DNA of 10,382 bases. It comes from Anaerolineales bacterium (GTDB lineage: Bacteria; Chloroflexota; Anaerolineae; Anaerolineales; Villigracilaceae). The stretch covers positions 1 through 10,382 of the forward strand of contig JADGQD010000056.1 of the NCBI GenBank assembly GCA_017882065.1, given 5' to 3'. A program made the translations under genes and the position numbers. Positions 7,403 through 10,382 of the stretch are shown here, one piece after another. Within the stretch, counting starts at the first letter, position 1, and each line of letters opens with the position of its first letter. Below the pieces are notes generated by a model. The model saw only the letters and a list, made by a program, of their open reading frames with translations. It did not search any database and had not been told where the DNA came from.

Positions 7403-7405
7403 ACG

Positions 7406-8236
7406 ATGATGACGATCATGGACAAATTTAACCTGGCTGGAAAGGTCGCGGTCGTGACCGGAGGGGCGGGGCTGCTTGGGAAGGAGTTCTGCCGCACCCT
7501 GGCTGAGGCCGAGGCATCCGTCGTGGTGGTGGATTTGAACGCGGACGCATCCGTAAAGGTGGCGGCTGATTTAACAGCAGCCAGATACCGGGTCCGGGCG
7601 GCGCCGACCGATATCACAAATCCAGAATCGGTCAATGCTCTGGTTGAGTCCACGCTGAAAGCGTTCGGACGCTTGGACATCCTGGTCAACAGCGCCGCAC
7701 TGGACCCGAAGTTCGACTCTGATGCCCTGGCGAAGGGGCTCACCCCGGGTCGTTTCGAAGATTACCCGCTGGATCAGTGGAACGCGGCGATGAACGTAAA
7801 TCTGACTGGCATGTTCCTGGTCACGCAAGCGTGCGTGAAACCGATGTTGGAGCAAGGCAAAAAAGGCAGCATCATCAATATTTGCTCGACGTATGGGCTG
7901 AATGGACCCGACCAGCGTATCTACATCAAGGAAGGTAAACGGCTGGCCTTCAAGCCGGTTTACTACACAGTGACCAAGGCTGGCGTGATGGGTTTCACCA
8001 AATACCTGGCTGCCTATTACATGGGCACCGAGATCCGCGTCAATGCTCTGACGCCCGGTGGCGTGTACAACAACCATGATGAGACCTTCGTCGCAAATTA
8101 TTCAGCCAAGACCATACTGGGCCGCATGGCGCGCAAGGATGAAATGAATGGTGCCCTGCTGTTCCTGGCCTCAGATGCCTCCTCGTACATGACCGGCGGT
8201 AACGTGGTCGTTGACGGCGGTTGGACGGCCTGGTGA
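7406..8236 (+). CDS. SDR family oxidoreductase (PtmA-like context)
   Basis: A 276-residue classical short-chain dehydrogenase/reductase acting with NAD(P). The cofactor loop is TGGAGLLG (18-25), a variant of TGxxxGxG. NSAA (95-98) corresponds to the NAG motif, and the triad is S161 (NICSTYG), Y187 and K191 (YTVTK). The C-terminal end has INAL-type RVNALTPGGVYN and the family-typical YMTGGNVVVDGGWTAW close. The start is uncertain: ATG codons at 7406, 7409 and 7418 are in frame, and none has a good Shine-Dalgarno site. The first leaves three bases after the previous stop. The resemblance to Campylobacter PtmA, an SDR of the legionaminic-acid genes, rests on family and neighbours rather than on a diagnostic motif. 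It may act in the same pathway as the Gfo/Idh/MocA enzyme at 5728. Confidence 0.85.
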   Translation: MMTIMDKFNLAGKVAVVTGGAGLLGKEFCRTLAEAEASVVVVDLNADASVKVAADLTAARYRVRAAPTDITNPESVNALVESTLKAFGRLDILVNSAALDPKFDSDALAKGLTPGRFEDYPLDQWNAAMNVNLTGMFLVTQACVKPMLEQGKKGSIINICSTYGLNGPDQRIYIKEGKRLAFKPVYYTVTKAGVMGFTKYLAAYYMGTEIRVNALTPGGVYNNHDETFVANYSAKTILGRMARKDEMNGALLFLASDASSYMTGGNVVVDGGWTAW

Positions 8237-8269
8237 CAATATTGTAGGGGTACAGCCTGGCTATGCCCC
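8236..8269 (+). other. Palindrome and hairpin between the SDR and cytidylyltransferase-HAD genes
   Basis: ACAATATTGT (8236-8245) is a perfect 10-bp palindrome starting at the last base of the SDR stop codon. It is followed by a predicted stem-loop at 8247-8269. There GGGG pairs with CCCC (8247-8250 with 8266-8269), then T-G and A-T, one C-A mismatch, then AGC with GCT around a CTG loop. The 3' arm ends 3 bases before the GGAG of the next gene. There is no T-run, so it is not a standard terminator. An RNA processing or translation-control element is possible. Confidence 0.4.
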
Positions 8270-8272
8270 CAC

Positions 8273-8276
8273 GGAG
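8273..8276 (+). promoter_or_regulatory. Ribosome binding site for the cytidylyltransferase-HAD gene
   Basis: GGAG lies 5 bases before the ATG at 8282, immediately downstream of the hairpin at 8247-8269. Confidence 0.6.
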
Positions 8277-8281
8277 ACAAA

Positions 8282-9514
8282 ATGAAACCGGAAATTCTCA
8301 CCATCATCCCTGCCCGCGGCGGCTCAAAAGGCATTCCGCGCAAGAACATCCGCAACTTTGCGGGTTCCCCGCTCATAGCCTGGTCGATCGCTGCGGCGCG
8401 GCAATCTGAATTCGTTACGCGTATCGTCGTCAGCACTGACGACGAGGAGATTGCCGCCGTGGCCCGGTCGTTTGGGGCCGAGACCCCTTTCCTGCGCCCG
8501 GCCGAGTTTGCCCAGGATCAGACAACCGACTTGCCGGTCTTCGAGCATGCCCTGCAGTGGCTGGCGGAGCATGAAAACTACCACCCTGAGGTGGTGGTAC
8601 AATTGCGCCCCACTTCGCCCATCCGGCCGCGCGACTGTGTGGACGGTGCCATCAAGATTTTGCTGGCTCACCCGGATGCCGACTGCGTACGCGGCGTGGT
8701 CCACGCGGGGCAGAACCCGCACAAGATGTGGCGGTTGCCCGGGGGCGAAAATGCCCCGATGAAAAACCTGCTGGACGTGGAAGGAATTGTTGAACCTTAT
8801 AATTCCCCGCGCCAGATCCTGCCGCCCATTTATTGGCAGACCGGCCACATAGACGCCATCCGCACGCAGACCATTTTTAACGGTTCGATGAGCGGCGGGA
8901 AGATCTATCCGCTGGTTATCGACCCTCGCTATTCCGTGGACCTGGACAACCTTTACGAATGGGCCAAGTACGAATGGCTGACGACATTCGGCGGGCTGGA
9001 TTTCATCTCTCCGGACAACCGCCACCGTGCGATGCCGGTGCGGATTGACCTGCTGGCATTGGATTTTGATGGCGTGGTTACTGACAACCGCGTCTGGGTC
9101 GACGAAAAAGGCCGCGAGATGGTGGCTGCTTACCGCAGCGACAGTCTCATCATCAATAAACTGAAACAGGCCGGGGTCCAGGTTGTGATCCTGTCGTCCG
9201 AAGTGAACCCAGTTGTGGCTGCTAGAGCAAAGAAGATGGGCGTCGAAGCTGTCCATGGAGTGAACATCCACGAAAAAGGAGATGTGTTGAAGGAATTGCT
9301 TGCCGAGCGGAAGATAGATCCAGCTCACGTGGTCTATGTTGGCAATGACATCAACGACCTGCCGTGCTTTGATCTGGTTGGCTGGTCTGTGGCAGTGGCC
9401 GATGCCCTGCCGGAGGTCGTTCGTGCGGCTGATTATGTATTGAGCAAACCCGGTGGACACGGCGCAGTGCGTGAACTCTGTGATTTAATCCTGAGCAAGA
9501 TAGAGGTCAGATAA
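8282..9514 (+). CDS. neuA: CMP-nonulosonate synthetase fused to HAD (KdsC-like) phosphatase
   Basis: A 410-residue two-domain cytoplasmic enzyme. Residues 1 to about 235 are an acylneuraminate cytidylyltransferase, which joins CMP from CTP to a sialic-like sugar: IPARGGSKGIPRKN (9-22), STDDEEIA (51-58), VVQLRPTSPIRPRD (105-118), and YWQTGHIDAIR (184-194). From about 255 on it is a cap-less HAD phosphatase of the KdsC type. D261 and D263 (LDFDGVVTDN) form motif I, the serine pair at 305-306 (ILSSE) motif II, K332 motif III, and GNDIND (354-359) motif IV, so all catalytic residues are present. The same domain order occurs in vertebrate CMAS. The phosphatase may remove the 9-phosphate of the synthase product before activation. 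The TAA stop shares one base with the next ATG. Which nonulosonate is used is unknown; the symbol reflects family only. Confidence 0.88.
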   Translation: MKPEILTIIPARGGSKGIPRKNIRNFAGSPLIAWSIAAARQSEFVTRIVVSTDDEEIAAVARSFGAETPFLRPAEFAQDQTTDLPVFEHALQWLAEHENYHPEVVVQLRPTSPIRPRDCVDGAIKILLAHPDADCVRGVVHAGQNPHKMWRLPGGENAPMKNLLDVEGIVEPYNSPRQILPPIYWQTGHIDAIRTQTIFNGSMSGGKIYPLVIDPRYSVDLDNLYEWAKYEWLTTFGGLDFISPDNRHRAMPVRIDLLALDFDGVVTDNRVWVDEKGREMVAAYRSDSLIINKLKQAGVQVVILSSEVNPVVAARAKKMGVEAVHGVNIHEKGDVLKELLAERKIDPAHVVYVGNDINDLPCFDLVGWSVAVADALPEVVRAADYVLSKPGGHGAVRELCDLILSKIEVR

Positions 9515-10382
9515 TGACACGTGAAATTAAAATCGGTAATCGGATGGTCGGCGATGGGCATCCTGCTTTTATCATTGCCGAGATCGGCATAAATCATAAT
9601 GGTGATTTGGAAATCGCCAAACAGATGATCAGCGCGGCGGCCCACGCCGGGGTGGATGCGGTTAAATTCCAGAAGCGTACGCCTGAGATTGCCACCCCGC
9701 CTGCGCAGCAGAACCAGATGCGCGAAACCCCATGGGGTTATATTACCTATCTGGATTACCGCCGCAAGGTGGAGTTCGGTGATGCGGAATACCGCGAGAT
9801 CGACCGATACTGCAAAGAGAAAGGCATTCCGTGGATGGTTTCGGTCTGGGATGAACCGTCTGTAGATTTCATTGAAAAGTTAGACACCCCCGCCTACAAG
9901 ATCCCATCGGCCTCATTGACTGACCACAACCTGCTGCGTCACGTTCGCCGGACCGGGAAGCCGGTCATCATTTCGACAGGCATGTCTACCATGGAGCAGA
10001 TCCGGGAGGGTGTGGACGCGGCGGGATCGGAGAATCTTGTCATCATGCACTGCACCAGCACTTATCCATGTGAGCCGGAAGAACTCAACCTGCGCATGAT
10101 CGAGACATTACGCTGTGAGTTTCCGAACAACCCAATCGGCTATTCTGGTCACGAAGTTGGGCTGGTCCCGTCGGCGGTGGCAGTGACGCTGGGCGCGTCC
10201 GTGGTCGAGCGCCATCTCACGCTCGACCGCGCCATGTGGGGATCGGACCAGGCTGCATCGGTGGAGCCGGGCGGTTTCGAGCGGCTGGTCAAATACATCC
10301 GAGTCAGCGAGGCATCCCTGGGTGATGGCGTGAAAAAAGTGTACGAGAGCGAGATGTCATCTCTAAAGAAGCTGAGGCGTGT
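9514..10382 (+). CDS. neuB: N-acetylneuraminate synthase family protein (NeuB/NANS-like), 3' end missing
   Basis: The first 289 residues of a nonulosonic-acid synthase, which condenses phosphoenolpyruvate with a six-carbon amino sugar (or its 6-phosphate) to a nine-carbon acid. It begins at ATG 9514 (TAATG overlap) and runs off the right edge. Visible in order are FIIAEIGINHNGDLEIAK in part (19-36), DAVKFQKRT (48-56), AYKIPSAS (127-134), ISTGMST (153-159), HCTSTYP (179-185), GYSGHEVG (209-216), VERHLTLD (231-238) and GSDQAAS (243-249). H213 and H234 have the 21-residue spacing of the two metal-binding histidines of Neisseria NeuB (H215 and H236, from memory). The usual STPFD stretch is SVWDE, and SGHE replaces SDHT, as in the vertebrate-type synthases. 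The C-terminal antifreeze-like (SAF) domain with its substrate arginine would lie beyond the window. Confidence 0.92.
   Translation, partial: MTREIKIGNRMVGDGHPAFIIAEIGINHNGDLEIAKQMISAAAHAGVDAVKFQKRTPEIATPPAQQNQMRETPWGYITYLDYRRKVEFGDAEYREIDRYCKEKGIPWMVSVWDEPSVDFIEKLDTPAYKIPSASLTDHNLLRHVRRTGKPVIISTGMSTMEQIREGVDAAGSENLVIMHCTSTYPCEPEELNLRMIETLRCEFPNNPIGYSGHEVGLVPSAVAVTLGASVVERHLTLDRAMWGSDQAASVEPGGFERLVKYIRVSEASLGDGVKKVYESEMSSLKKLRR

Noticed and set aside
8324..9460. Long reverse-strand open frame (378 codons) opposite the cytidylyltransferase-HAD gene
   Set aside because: The forward frame has clear motifs of two enzyme families; the reverse frame shows no recognisable domain and is a compositional shadow.

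Overview
The window holds 11 protein-coding genes, all on the + strand and tightly packed. The first is cut by the left edge and the last by the right edge. No RNA genes, mobile elements, CRISPR arrays or convincing terminators are visible. The content is that of a bacterial surface-polysaccharide or glycan locus (capsule, O-antigen, S-layer or other exported glycan). The organism is a bacterium of moderate to high GC. The mix of families would fit an environmental anaerobe such as a member of the Chloroflexota, but that is a weak impression, since no taxonomic marker is present.

Left part (1-5728): a GT4 glycosyltransferase (partial), an SpsF-type cytidylyltransferase, and a plant-type GDP-mannose 3,5-epimerase homologue with all four catalytic residues at plant spacing. 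Next come a GT-A-like putative glycosyltransferase of a family I cannot name, a GT2 glycosyltransferase, and a large GT-B-like protein resembling the CDP-glycerol glycerophosphotransferase superfamily. This part builds and transfers sugars. The epimerase suggests GDP-L-galactose or GDP-L-gulose as a donor.

Right part (5728-10382): a Gfo/Idh/MocA oxidoreductase, a left-handed beta-helix acyltransferase, an SDR oxidoreductase, a cytidylyltransferase fused to a HAD phosphatase, and a NeuB/NANS-type nonulosonate synthase. The order oxidoreductase - SDR - CMP-sugar synthetase - synthase recalls the Campylobacter ptm (legionaminic acid) genes. The synthase and the fused synthetase/phosphatase, however, look most like the vertebrate sialic-acid pair NANS and CMAS. 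The part most likely makes a CMP-activated, possibly O-acylated nonulosonic (sialic-like) acid, perhaps through a 9-phosphate intermediate.

Four junctions overlap by 1-4 bases (genes 1/2, 5/6, 6/7, 10/11) and most other gaps are under 15 bases, so the set probably forms one operon. Only two gaps are larger: 73 bases before the epimerase and 45 bases before the cytidylyltransferase-HAD gene. Both contain small inverted repeats. Base composition is mosaic: sampled rows in the GT2 gene are 37-47% GC, while rows in the Gfo/Idh/MocA and acyltransferase genes are 63-67%. This suggests modules of different origin.
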